Below, in pieces: positions 23,275 to 35,500 of a stretch of 64,000 nucleotides of DNA. The stretch comes from Silene conica (Eukaryota; Streptophyta; Magnoliopsida; Caryophyllales; Caryophyllaceae). Location: NCBI GenBank assembly GCA_029255685.2, contig CM055312.2:49696202-49760201 (forward strand). The letters run 5' to 3'. A program made the translations under genes and the position numbers. The first letter of the stretch is position 1. Each line of letters starts with the position of its first letter. Below the pieces are notes generated by a model, which was not told where the DNA came from, made no database searches, and saw only the letters and a program-made list of their open reading frames with translations.

Positions 23275-23330
23275 ACTCTTATTTTGTTATTTTGTTATAT
23301 GGTAGCTGCGCGCATCCTTTATTATTAAAA

Positions 23331-23399
<69 letters not shown>
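23331..23399 (+). repeat. TAA microsatellite right of the RLE LINE
   Basis: An uninterrupted AAT/TAA tract of about 23 units lies between the LINE 3' end and LTR sequence. The other LTR has about 16 units at 29607-29655 and no LINE. It was partly pre-existing target and may have been lengthened during or after insertion. Confidence 0.9.
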
Positions 23400-23400
<1 letters not shown>

Positions 23401-24813
23401 TGGATATTAGTAATAGTAAACATATCACTAATAATATTAATATTAACAATATCATACTATTAACAAGAATGATAACAATAATAAGAATAATAACAATGAT
23501 GAGAAATGAGAATACACAAAGCAGCCCCCTTAAGACCCCGGGTTCGAATCCCACGACCAACATAAAGAAAACAGTCCCAACATAAAAAAAAAATCAGTCC
23601 CCAACTTCTCCCTTTCACTCACCCGTACACCCACATTCAAGGCCATACCACCACCAACCAAGCCACCCCTAGCCACCAATATCGACCCCATTCTCTCGCT
23701 TGCCCCATCAACTACAACCACCACCCTCTCGCTACCCGCTGCACCCACCATACACATCCCAACGCACTGCCCAAAACCGCCTACACAAACTCTGTTACTC
23801 TGTTTTCAGCAACCATCCCCCAACTCACTCTTGTTTTCACCCCCGTCTTTCTCTCTACCGACCCCAACAACTCCACTGGCCACCACCGTGATCACCACTG
23901 GCCCACAGTGGTCCCATAGAAGCTCCTGAAAACTCGCCTTTCCTTTTTGTAATTCCTTCGACAACCATCATAAAACCGCAACTCACAGCCCTATTGTACT
24001 CTGTTTTGACATGGACTGTATACCCAATATAAAGCCCACCATACCACCACCATGAAGCACCACGAACCACCTAGAGAACCACCATCCCAACCTCCTGACT
24101 ACCACCTAACCAGGTACCCCAACTCCCATATAAAATGTATCCACGACGTCACATAAATCGACACACAACCAGTACACAACACAGGTTTCGGTTCTGGGCA
24201 AACGACACAACCACCGCAATCTGGTGGTCCTAGGAGGTCAACGGTGGCTTGACAAGGGTCCAAAAACAACTATTACATATCCTATACTAATAACAAACAA
24301 TAATCAGAAATTATAAATGGTATATACACTTGAAGAGGCGAAAAAGAACGAAAAGGAAAGAACAACGAAACACGAGTGGAGTGATGACCGTACCTCCTTC
24401 CCAGTGATATCGACCAAGCCTAGGCTACCCACGACCACCGTGTAAACCTCCCTATTCACCCCTGGATGTGGCGGCAGTATAATGAGTTATGTTCTTGGGT
24501 GTCGATTAGGTCAATAGTAGGGTTTTGGTCTTCATTCATATTAGGTCGTGTAAGGGGTGTAGTGTCTGATCAGCGTGAATTGATGTCGCCCATCGAGGCT
24601 GTTATTGCACGCATACGAAGGCCCAATTGACACTGATCCACGTATTCGATAAATACGACCCATTCTCGACCTTTCCCTTAATTATTATAGGATATAAAAG
24701 CATTCTTTGATAATTGAATTATCGAATATAAATTATCGAATATAAATTACCGAATAACCATACAAAACACCGATATAAAAGAATAAAATTAAAATAAAAT
24801 ACGGAGTATTACA

Positions 24814-27800
24814 GTCTTCCCCCCTTAAAATGAATTTCGTCCTGAAGTTCACCATCCCATAACAGTAACGAAACATATAACAAGCATAAAGCCATCACAA
24901 GTAGCACTTACATAAGCTTTAAAACACGAAATGTTACATTCTACCCTCGTTAAGAAAACTTTGTCCCCAAAGTTTAACATACTAAAGAAAATACCTGACA
25001 CTTAAAGGACCATGACATTGATCGAAACATAGCAATCAAACAGGAGACTCCACGTATGGTAAATCTCAGTCAACGAATCATAATATATCAATTAACCAAA
25101 TCGCAATTCATCAAGATTTTATAATCCTATCTTCCTTAAGACATGGTTACGTCCTCGTAACCTCATAAAAAAAATTCCAGCTCAAAATTCCATCTAACTC
25201 ATTCCTTTATCTCATAAAATCTTACTATAACCAAGTATCGTATTCTCATCATCAAACCAAGGACCAAAGACAAGGGGTGAGTGGACTAGTAGGATAAAAT
25301 TGCAAACCAATACTTCCATCTCAATATCGATGTCAAATTCAGAATATAGCTCAATAACCAAGGTTACACCGGACCGTAAACGCAATATGGCACAATAGTC
25401 TACTAACTCAAAACTCAATACCAGCAACCAATTCTCATCTCAATTTCAGTATCATTATTGTCAGGAGTTCAACAATGGACCCTGCTCCACACTTGGAGTA
25501 AAATTCTAAGCTGCTCACCCACGAGTCTTAGTCCAAGGTAACAATTATAATAAAACGACCAGGACACAACTCGAGCTTAGCAAAAGGCCAAAAGAAGCTT
25601 TAACATCAAAGCCCGAACTCAGAACTTGCACTTTACTAGCTCACGTAGCATTGTACCATGATTAATTCTCTAGTGCTTGCTCATCGTATCATTCATAACA
25701 ATGAATTTCATGCCCAAAGGGCATTACCATACTCTTGTCCAGATTGGTTCAACCAAAACAAAATTATTTTACTTAACACAACTAATCACTTACCAAAAGT
25801 TTACCAATCTCACAACTCAACCCGTTTCACAACAAAAGAGTTATCTCATCAAAAGGAAATATTAACTATCAATATGAAAGAACAATTACCATTATTCAAC
25901 TCAAATAACTACCCGTAAAAGCCCATAACAATTATCATGTAACCACATAACCCCGAGCAATAATATGAGCATTAGGATCAAAAGAAATCGTGTCACGCAA
26001 TAAAACAGAATCAAAGTAGCTAACACTTACGCAACATTGAGATGTTAACACAAGGTTAATATATTTACAACAATGTACACAATCGGGAGACTCATAGTTC
26101 ATAATTGACAATTAAAACATTTCATGTTCGTAACATATTATAGAAGCAAACCATATCTTAGAAAAGGCATAGGGCAAAATTAGTTGACGCAATTAGGCAT
26201 GGAGCATTGACATAGTTCACAAGATGTACACCAATTATAGACTCACAGGACCGTTTAACATTCCCAGATATCAATAAGTTAACAAAATCACTTAGGTACA
26301 TTTCTCGTCTACTCACATTACATCATTTATCCTGAAACTATTACTATATACGACTTGCAAAATAAGGTTTTTATACAATGCGCAACAATTAAACATTCAA
26401 GCAGGATTTCATCAATGCGTAACTACAGAATTTGTCATGTTGCAATCACCATAATTATCAAAACATCAAGCATTATCATGGATGATCATTACTTTGAAAT
26501 CATTTTGAAACTTTTGGAACATTAAAGTGGTAATTTGTGACAATTTATAAATACGAGCCAAAAGACAATATTACAAGCTATAGATCGAAAAAAATCACAT
26601 AGAGACATTCTGACTCTTCTTTACTAAAACATTTTTCTTGTAAATTGTAGCTCATGAACTATGAAAATTTAACGATAAAAGTAAACAAATTCACAAACTA
26701 GTACTTCCATAAATCACACGTCCACCAGTTAATAACTCAAGATATTATGATCAGATTTTAAACATAGCAATGCAATTCAGTTTGTGACATAACAATATAC
26801 ATGAAGGTGTTATAAAGATTATTATCTCAGTGAGCCAGACAACGATATACCATAAATATATAAAACAACATCAACACGAAGATCACTTCATGATTTTGAG
26901 GTCATAATATTAGAAAATAAGAGCGCTTGTATTACTGAAACGATTTTATATAAACTTGACGAAATCAGTCAGGTTACATTATCATATAGTGAGGTTCATA
27001 TTCATTCCATGTTACTAATGCCATATCAGGATACCACGTGGTCACATCACATAATTCATATTTGATTAAACTTTTATATAAAACTTACATAACTTACGAT
27101 TCCAACAATCAAACATCATGTTGCAACTTCCAAAAATTATAATTAAATAAACGTTCAGCCATTTTGTGAACCATTATAGTTTTTGAGAAATATGATTGAT
27201 TCTCTAATCATAGGAAAAAGAATAAAATGCAAAACTTAAGGAAATTATTTATAACAACTTGGTCTGAACAGAAACTTTACAGCAATAAGACAGGAAACTG
27301 GCAACTTGCAAAAATCACTATTAATTAACTACTTGTTAAGATTTTACGTGACTTATCATTTGGGAACGTGAATGAATATATTAAACATTGGAGTTGGAAT
27401 TATACATAAACAATAGATACATTTTAAATGGTTCCTCGTTCAAAATCATGGATAAAACAGAACTGTGCAGTGACAGTCTGACCACCGTCGACTAAAATAT
27501 TTATCTCTCTCAAAATATAATTCACATTAACATGAAACCAAAAGCATTGGAAGGCTGAATCAGAAGGTTATCACACGTAAAATTCTCATATCCATATGAA
27601 GAACACATTTTAGATGACAACCCGTACAAACAGGGTAACATTTTGGACTTTTATTAAAATTTTGGTTCCATTAAAATTACTTCATATTATCATATTAAAC
27701 ACAAACATTATTCCTCCAAAACATGTTGACACACCATCGAAGCATAGAAATCACGTTGCACCATAATAACATTTATTCATCATTTCATTCTGTAATAGTC

Positions 27801-28610
27801 ATCTAAAACACGGTAAAGGTTGCGAAACAGAAAAGTAGATCATCTAATTGACTGAATATTTATACATGTATATACAAATGTAACACATAACTATATATCA
27901 CTCATGGCTTGAGCAACACATTCTGCATATCACTAGACATGAATTACTATAACATTTAAATATGATCGTTCATATCCAAATACCAAGCAATATATTACAA
28001 AATTACGTTAGTCATTTAATAACCAGATATCCTATAGACAATTCGAGACACCAAAATCACGTGATCATATCACCCTAATTTATTATACAATACATATACA
28101 CCCATTCCCTGAAAATTTCAATTCAATCATTCAGATCAATCAGCATTTCAATATCAGTCGTATTCTTCTTATGCACATCATCATCCTAGTCAAGCTTATG
28201 TTTCAAACTCGTATTCCAATTTTCATGTCCTCAATACTTGAAGTAATACATATCTCAATCACATTCAATATCAATCTCATGATTCATAATATAGATTACC
28301 AACCATATTCTTTCACAACGCATCATTAACCATGTATCACGTCATTACTTACCTCATTTCACTCCTGCAAATGTTAGTACAACATATATTGGGCCTTTTC
28401 CTTTATTTTATGCTACCCACGCTCTAAATCTCTCAAGGTAACCAGGTTAGACTGAAAGGGCCAGTGGCTTGGTTTGAGGGGGCCCCTAACTCATCCCAAT
28501 CCTGGGGCTCCTGACAGTTACTAACCTGGGGTTCGTTTTATTAGACTCTTCCTACGTTCATTATTATTCATTTGATTTAGGTCTGAGGATCGTTCGCTCT
28601 GATACCACTT
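24814..28610 (-). other. Non-coding internal region of element B
   Basis: About 3.8 kb of AT-rich sequence with no coding signal on either strand. At its left end lies the purine tract of the minus strand (24814-24830, complement of TTTTAAGGGGGGAAGAC), as before the 3' LTR of C. At its right end (about 28390-28610) the leader is recognisably homologous to C's leader at 31996-32200, including the GGGGCCCCCTCA-like segment. The middle has no visible counterpart in C. Confidence 0.75.
28596..28607 (-). other. Primer binding site of element B
   Basis: The minus strand reads TGGTATCAGAGC, complementary to initiator tRNA-Met, three bases from the LTR edge. The following GAACGATCCTC is shared with element C. 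Confidence 0.85.
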
Positions 28611-29608
28611 TGTAACACCCTCATTTATTTGAGAGCCTTTAGCCAGATATTCTCAAATAAATAAGACTGTTACCATCTCGGAATGACCGAGGTAGTGAAT
28701 AACAAAGTAAAACTCCCAAAGTACATATTATAAAAGTGATAAAATTTAAATTTTGATATTACAGAAACTACACAACGGAATAAAATACAACTGATGACTA
28801 CTCTATATGTGATATAGTTCTAAGTCGGTCCCAAATCTGCAACTCACATTCCCGTCCCAGCTCCTAGCTCAACTGTCTCCATCATGTAGAATCTACTCCC
28901 CATTACGGATCATCGTAGGTGTCACACGAATACACAGGGTCAACCACGAGGTTGAGTAGGTAAAACAGATAAAACATAAACACAATAGAACTGCACCTTC
29001 CTCCATCTCCATATCATTCAATCCACCACATCACCTCCATCACACCACACCTTCCATCACACCACACCTTCCATGACCATATCACAAGTCCCATATCACA
29101 AGACCCATTTCACAAATCCCGTTCTCCACAATAATCGACAATAATCACAATTCAAAATACATTCACAATCAGTTATAACGATCTTATAATAAGCAACACA
29201 TATACGTCATGTCAATAACGCAACCACAGATATATATATCCCCTACCTCAAATTGCAGAATGACAATCGAACTGCTGCTAGAAATATTCCACGCGGAAAA
29301 CCGTCACCTAAACATATATTATATAACAGTTATTAACCCCTGTCCTAGAATAGTAAGGATTCCAAACGTAGTAACTTCCTAAAAGTGGAAAGTTTCCTAT
29401 AATAGAAACATTCCCGAAATAGCAACCTCGTCCCAAAAGACAATACCACAAAATTATTGATCATGTTCTCATTTATTAATTTTAATCACATATAAATAAT
29501 TGTCACCATATAAAATCACGAAACTACCCATACCCAAATACATTTCTAACCACAAAACATTATTAACAAGTTACCATACACTAATAATCAATCATTAACA
29601 ACAAAATG

Positions 29609-29656
<48 letters not shown>

Positions 29657-29860
29657 TGGATATTAGTAATAGTAAACATATCACTAATATTATTAATATT
29701 AACAATATCATACTATTAACAAGAATGATAACAATAATAAGAATAATAACAATGATGAGAAATGAGAATACACAAAGTAGCCCCCTTAAGACCCCGGGTT
29801 CGAATCCCACGACCAACATAAAGAAAACAGTCCCAACATAAAAAAAAATCAGTCCCCAAC
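28611..29860 (-). repeat. 5' LTR of element B (right copy, partial)
   Basis: It aligns with 18478-19518 plus 23400-23605 of the left LTR, with the LINE absent. It ends abruptly after AGTCCCCAAC at 29860, where element C starts. It therefore gives the empty-site version of the LINE insertion point at 29607-29655. Confidence 0.85.
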
Positions 29861-30936
29861 TCTAATAACCCGTGTTATTACTTTATATTTAGATTATTTT
29901 TGCGACTCAACAACGAATACATCGAAAATTAGTTATGGGCGTGTTGTGTTCTTGCTTCGATAAGTGCCTTGTTTTTATGATGTCGTTACGTGTCAGTGGT
30001 GGGGTTTGATCCTATGACCACCGTGTAACCAAAGGCTGAGAGGACTTGGGCCTCGTTTTGCGTGCACGGCCTTTAGAGCCCATGTCCACGTCCAAACCCT
30101 AACAACCCTAAGAGGTTTACACAATAACTAAACCCTTCACCCCTCCCTTTCAACCGTCATATAAGAAGCCTTACCACCAGTCTTACCCTATCACTTTTAC
30201 ACAACCATCACCCCAAATCTTCAGCCGCCACATCAGAGATAAGAAAGGAGGTTCGTGACAGTAGGTCTGACCACCCTAAGGACCGTCGTTTTGGCCGTGA
30301 TCCAGGTGAGTCACGCCACTGTTTCTGGGTTGTGTTTGTGTCTGCATCTTTTGTGTTGTTTTTCGATTGGTTTGGTGTCAGTATTATCATGTGTAGTTGA
30401 CTTAGTCATGTGGGTGGTAGTCAAGGTCGTGTCAAGGGGTAGTGTCAGTGGGTTAAGGTGGCTGTAGTGTCGTCGGAGGGGGTGGTTGTGGAGGCTGTTC
30501 ATCACGGGAATAAATGAGAGTCAGGGGGGTTGTGGTTGTTTCAGTCAGGGAGTTGGTTTGGGAGTGGTTTTACTGTCGACTCGGGGGAGGTCAATACAGT
30601 AAAATCACCGTGGCTTACAGGTGGGTTGTCGGAGGTGTTGATTGGTGGAGTTATGGTGGTGTTAGGGGTGTGGTTAGGAATCGAAGTGGGTCTGTGTTCA
30701 GGCAGACAGAGACACGGGCGTTGATCAGGCATGAGTTTAGGGAGTCTGGTCTGACTCGCCGGTGGATGACGTGGGGGTTGGTGGTGTCATGGTGTTAGTG
30801 GGTGGTCGGCAGCGTGTGAGGGTGGTGGTCGTTGGTGGTCGAGGTGGTGGTGCGCGGCTGTGTGGTGGGTTAAAATCGCGGGAGGAGGGAGTCGGTAGTA
30901 GGCTGTTCTTACGTTTTAGTAATTTATTTTATTATC

Positions 30937-30987
<51 letters not shown>

Positions 30988-31995
30988 ATAATTGTTATTT
31001 ATGGTATTAATATTTTTATTAATGGTAAAGATATTATTATTTGTTAAGGGTTATGATTTTGGGAGTTATTATGGGAAGCTTTAATATGGGTATTCAATAA
31101 TTTGAAATTCAAACTAAAGTTACTATATTGGGAAAGTTTCTATTTATGGAAACTTTCTACTTATGGAAGGTTGCTATTTATAGTAAGTATGATCGTTAAG
31201 GGGTTCGTGAAGGTTATTAATTCGTTACGTATACCTGTCTAGGTAGCGAGTTTCGCGTGGAACATTTCTAAGCAAGCCTCGGACTTAACTGCGTTTCTTG
31301 CTAATTCAGGTAGGGGAATACTGCATATATATGATGACGAGTGATCTGTTATTATTATGTTAACTATTTATATATCTCATTGGATGATCGGTTTTATATT
31401 GTGTTTAATTGTCTTATATATTTCTGTGATATAATACGATGTGAAAATATTGGGTCTTGTGATACGGGGCGGAGTTTATTTGGTGTTGGATCGGTGCGGA
31501 GTATATTTGGCATTGGATCGGTGCGGAGTTTATATGGTGTTGGATCGGTGCGGAGTTTATATGGTGTTGGATCGGTGCGGAGTTTATTTGGCGTTGCATC
31601 GGTGCGGAGATTATTATATTGTTGGCGTATTTATTTCTTTTTCCCTACTCAACCTCGTGGTTGACCCTGTGTATTCGTGATCACCTGTGATGAACCAAAT
31701 TATTGGGGAGCAGATTGACAGGTGGCTGAGACTAAGGGGAGCTATGGGAGAGAGAGCTTGGATCCGGACCAGACCAAAGTCTAGATCACCTTAGTCAGTT
31801 TAGCATGAGTTGTACTTACTTTATTTTGTTAAGACTTTTGGATACAGTTGTAAAAAAAAATGTTATGACTTTAATTTTAATTAAAGTACTGTTTATCTTT
31901 CCTTTGTATCTACTGCCTCGGGAAACCGAGATGGTACCACCTTTATTTATCTGAGGAGTCCTAGTACAAACCCTTAAATAAATGGGGGTGTTACA
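29861..31995 (+). repeat. 5' LTR of element C (2135 bp)
   Basis: It ends GGGGTGTTACA just before the primer site and starts with the CTAATAACCCGTGTTATTAC stretch also found at 37329. It contains a TTA microsatellite at about 30940-30984 and a five-copy 27-bp minisatellite (31479-31613). Segments such as GGGAAAGTTTCTAT are shared with the LTR of B in element sense, so both LTRs descend from one family. Confidence 0.9.
31479..31613 (+). repeat. 27-bp minisatellite in the LTR of element C
   Basis: Five units of a 27-base repeat around TTGGATCGGTGCGGAGTTTA. Long open frames seen here on both strands are a by-product of a period divisible by three. Confidence 0.9.
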
Positions 31996-31998
31996 AAG

Positions 31999-32010
31999 TG
32001 GTATCAGAGC
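31999..32010 (+). other. Primer binding site of element C
   Basis: TGGTATCAGAGC three bases after the LTR, complementary to initiator tRNA-Met; typical of plant chromoviruses of the Tekay group. Confidence 0.9.
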
Positions 32011-32550
32011 GAACGATCCTCGGGCCTAACCTAATGAACCCAATGAATGTAGGAGAGTCTAAATAAAATGAACCCCGGGATAGAACTGTTAGGAGCACAC
32101 TAAAGGAAAAGTATGAGTCTGGGGCCCCCTCACACCGAACCATTGGCCCTCTCAGTCTTACCCGGGAACCCAGAGTAAATACACGAGAGAAAAGGGTAGG
32201 TTAAGAAAAGATGGAAGTAATGGTATACTGTGATAAGTATTTTATGAGAACTCTGAGTATAAGTGACTGTTTGGAAAAGCCGGAAGGGGCATGAACATGA
32301 AAGAATCTTTAATTGTTTGAATAAAGAGGTGTATATTAATATGGATATGTGAAGTGATTTGAAACATGTTAGTAAATTTTCTCTCATCATGTCTAGTGAT
32401 ATGCGTTTATGTGATCCCTGAGCCATGTTATAGAAGAGTACTACTCTATATGATAAGTGTTTATAGACTTTGATGCTTAGGGAACATAGCCCTAATCCAA
32501 ATGGGTACCCACATGAGTCGGGTCTCATTTCTTTTCTGTTGTATTATAGT
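32011..32550 (+). other. Leader of element C
   Basis: Non-coding leader between primer site and gag. The first 200 bases are homologous to the leader of element B on the minus strand (about 28390-28595). Confidence 0.7.
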
Positions 32551-35500
32551 ATGCCTCCGCAAAGGAACAATGTCGCTAACATCACGCAAGAGGAGTTGGA
32601 TCGTTTAATAGCTGAGAACGAAGCCCTAAAGGCCAAACGCATGGACTCTGCCAAGATGAGTACAATTATCGCGAGGCATCACCCTACCCAATTCACTGGG
32701 GAGGGGGAACCTCATCTGCTGGGAGCTTGGTGCCGAGAGTTTAGCAACCTGTTCGAGTTGGTGGATTGTCCCGAAGAATTAAGGGTTGACCAAGCAGCCC
32801 ACTATCTGCGGGGTATGGCCGGGGACTGGTGGACCGGCAACAAGGGAGAGATCTGGAAAGCAGCTAGAGAGGATGGGACCGAGTATGTTGCTTGGATCGC
32901 ATTCAAGAGGATTTTATATGAGGTGTTCCTACCGGAGTTCCAGAAAAGTAAGCTGAGGGAGGAGTTTGACACTTTCCGGATGACGGAGGACATGACGGTG
33001 GAGGCTTATTACAGAAAATTCATCCAGTTGGTGAGCTATGTGGGGGACATGGGGTTTGATGATGCCATGCTGGAAATGAAGTTCGAGAGAGGGTTATCAA
33101 TCGCCATCAAAAAGAGACTGATTGCGGCTCCGTCTACCACAGTCCGGGACATCTATTTACGGGCTGGGGTGGCGGAGAGGCTCTCAGATATGATCCAGAA
33201 AGAAAAGAAGTCGAAATCAGAGAAGAGGAAGGCTGAGGCAGTGACGGAAAGTTCTGGGTCAAAGAAACCTACTACCAACAAGTATAGTGGTTACTTCAGT
33301 AACAACACTTCCGGGGGTGCGAGAAATCAGAGTGGGGGCAGTCACATAAGTGGGGTTTCTGGTGGTGGTTCAGCGGGAATAGTTTGTTTTGGCTGTGGGA
33401 AGAGAGGACACAAGCAGGCAGTGTGTCGTTCATCTGGAGGGAATCAGTCCGGGGGTTATCATACGCCTGCATCCGGATACTAGGGATCTCGCACCCAGTC
33501 TTATGGTAGCAGTGGCTATCGCACACCCATGCCCAACTATGGTGGGGGTGCGAAGTCTAGAGGGAGCAGTAATTACCAGAGGAGCTACAACAGCTATCAG
33601 AACCGCTCGTACCGGAATCAATACCAAGGGAATGGAAGCAGTTAGAAGACGGGAGCAGAAGGGAACCAGCAGGCTGGGACATCTGGTGCCAGTCAGAGCG
33701 GGGTCAAATCCAGTGGCAAGCTCTTTGCCATGGGAAAGCAGGCCGCTAAGGATGATGCTCATGTCGTAACCGGTACTTTTCTTGTAAACTCTAAACCTAC
33801 TTTCGTACTTTTCGATTCCGCTGCCACCCATTCCTTTGTATATAGAGAGCATGTTAGGGATTTGGGACTCGAGAGGCTTGATTTGGTCACGGATTCTGTG
33901 ATCATACCTTCAGGAGAGTCAATCATCTGTAATAGAGTTTATCGTAGTGTGCCCATCAAAATCGGGGAAGCAATTTTCTATTGTGACCTCATAGAATTTC
34001 CATTGGGGGGGTTTTGAGGTGATCCTAGGGATGGACTGGCTGGGGAAGTATCGAGCTTTTATTGACTGTCACCAAAAGAAAATTTCCTTGAGGGGACCTA
34101 AGGGAATGAGGGTGTCATACAAGGGATATCGAGTTAAACCTAAAATCAAATTCATTTCCGTCAATACCCTTAAGTCTAGCTTGAGGAAAGGAGAGACCCT
34201 AATCTTGTGCCAAATGTGGGATTGTGAGGCTGAGACCCCCACGACTAGTGAGATACCTGTGGTACGGGAGTTTGAGGGAGTATTCTGAGACGACGTTCCG
34301 GGGTTACCGCCGAGGAGGGAAGTGGAATTCTCCATTGACCTAAAACCAGGGGCGGGACCAATATCTAAATCACCGTACCGTATGGGACCGAAGGAGATGG
34401 AGGAATTGAAGAAGCAGTTGGATGAACTAGCGGAAAAAGGATTCATTCGACCCAGTGTGTCGCCCTGGGGAGCACCCGTTTTGTTTGTGAAGAAGAAGGA
34501 TGGTAGTTTGAGACTTTGTGTTGACTACCGAGAGCTGAACAATGTGACCATCAAGAACCGTTATCCGTTGCCGAGAATTGACGACTTGTTCGATCAGTTA
34601 AGTGGAGCTGGGGTTTTCTCCAAGATTGATTTGAGATCCGGGTATCATCACTTGAGAATAAAGGATGAAGATATTCCAAAGACCGCTTTCCGAACGAGGT
34701 ATGGCCACTATGAATTTGTGGTTATGCCATTTGGATTGAGTAATGCTCCAGCTGTGTTCATGGACTTGATGAATCGAGTTTTCAGCCCATATCTGGACAA
34801 GTTTGTGGTGGTATTCATAGATGATATCCTGGTATACTCCAAGAATGCAGAAGAGCACGAGGACCATTTGAGGAAGGTACTTCAGACCCTAGAAGAACAT
34901 AAACTCAATGCTAAGTTGAGTAAGTGTGAGTTCTGGTTGAAGAAAGTCGCATTTCTGGGGCATGTAATTTCCAAGGAGGGGGTATCGGTCGACCCTAGTA
35001 AGATCGAGGCCGTGACTAAGTGGCAAAGTCCGAAGAATGTGAGTGAGATTCGAAGCTTCCTGGGATTGGCTGGATATTATCGGAGATTTGTCAAAGATTT
35101 TTCAAAGATAGCAAAGCTGTTGACGTCGTTAATGAAGAAAGAGAACTGTTTTGTCTGGGATGAGAGTTGTGAGAAGGCATTCCTAATCCTTAAGGAACGC
35201 CTGACAACAGCTTCTATCCTTGCTTTGCCAGTTGGGAGTGATAACTTCGAAGTTTATACTGACGCTTCGAAGCATGGGTTGGGTTGTGTGCTAATGCAGA
35301 ACGGGAGAGTGATAGCGTATGCTTCTCGCCAGTTGAAGACCTACGAAGAAAATTATCCGACTCATGATTTGGAATTGGGCGCAGTGGTATTTGCACTGAA
35401 ATTGTGGCGCCATTACCTTTATGGAGCCACTTTTAAAGTGTTTTCTGATCATAAGAGCCTGAAGTATATCTACACCCAGAAGGAGTTGAACATGAGACAG

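Larger units (their letters stand above)
19519..23330 (+). mobile_element. LINE with restriction-like endonuclease, inserted in a TAA microsatellite
   Basis: This block is absent from the other LTR copy of element B, where TAA repeats run uninterrupted at 29607-29655. Here unique sequence begins after a TAA run at 19518 and ends before a longer TAA run at 23331-23399. It has a GC-rich 5' region of about 630 bases, one long open frame (20146-23274) and a 55-base 3' tail. There are no LTRs or terminal inverted repeats. Domain order (N-terminal zinc fingers, reverse transcriptase, CCHC, restriction-like endonuclease) is that of R2/R4/NeSL-type LINEs, not of the L1 and RTE types usual in plants. 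Base composition is clearly more G- and C-rich than its surroundings. The open frame suggests a recent insertion. Confidence 0.85.
18478..24813 (-). repeat. 3' LTR of element B (left copy), interrupted by a LINE
   Basis: In element sense it begins TGTAATACTCCG at 24813 and ends GGGTGTTACA at 18478. The part 18478-19518 aligns with 28611-29640, and 23400-23605 aligns with about 29655-29860. Between them lies the 19519-23330 LINE. A 17-bp repeat (CCATCACACCACACCTT) occurs three times near 18910-18955. Confidence 0.85.
18478..29860 (-). mobile_element. Element B: large non-coding (LARD-type) chromovirus derivative, minus strand
   Basis: Two LTR copies begin TGTAACACCCTC at 18478 and 28611. The primer site (28596-28607, minus strand TGGTATCAGAGC) lies just left of the right copy, so the element reads right to left. 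The left LTR (18478-24813) contains a 3.8-kb LINE; without it the LTR is about 2.5 kb. The internal region (24814-28610) has no coding signal. The right LTR stops at 29860 where element C begins, and its remaining ~1.2 kb is not found. By eye the LTRs differ by roughly 1.7 percent. Leader, primer site and purine tract match element C, so B is a non-autonomous relative. Confidence 0.85.

Noticed and set aside
23292-23585. Open frame with a long asparagine run and its leucine-rich mirror
   Set aside because: It is the TAA microsatellite read as codons, on both strands; the same occurs at 29595-29841.
24814-28610. Search for a hidden pol gene in element B
   Set aside because: No reverse transcriptase, integrase or protease motif was seen on either strand.
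31341-31680. Repetitive open frames on both strands
   Set aside because: They are produced by the 27-bp minisatellite, whose period keeps frames open.
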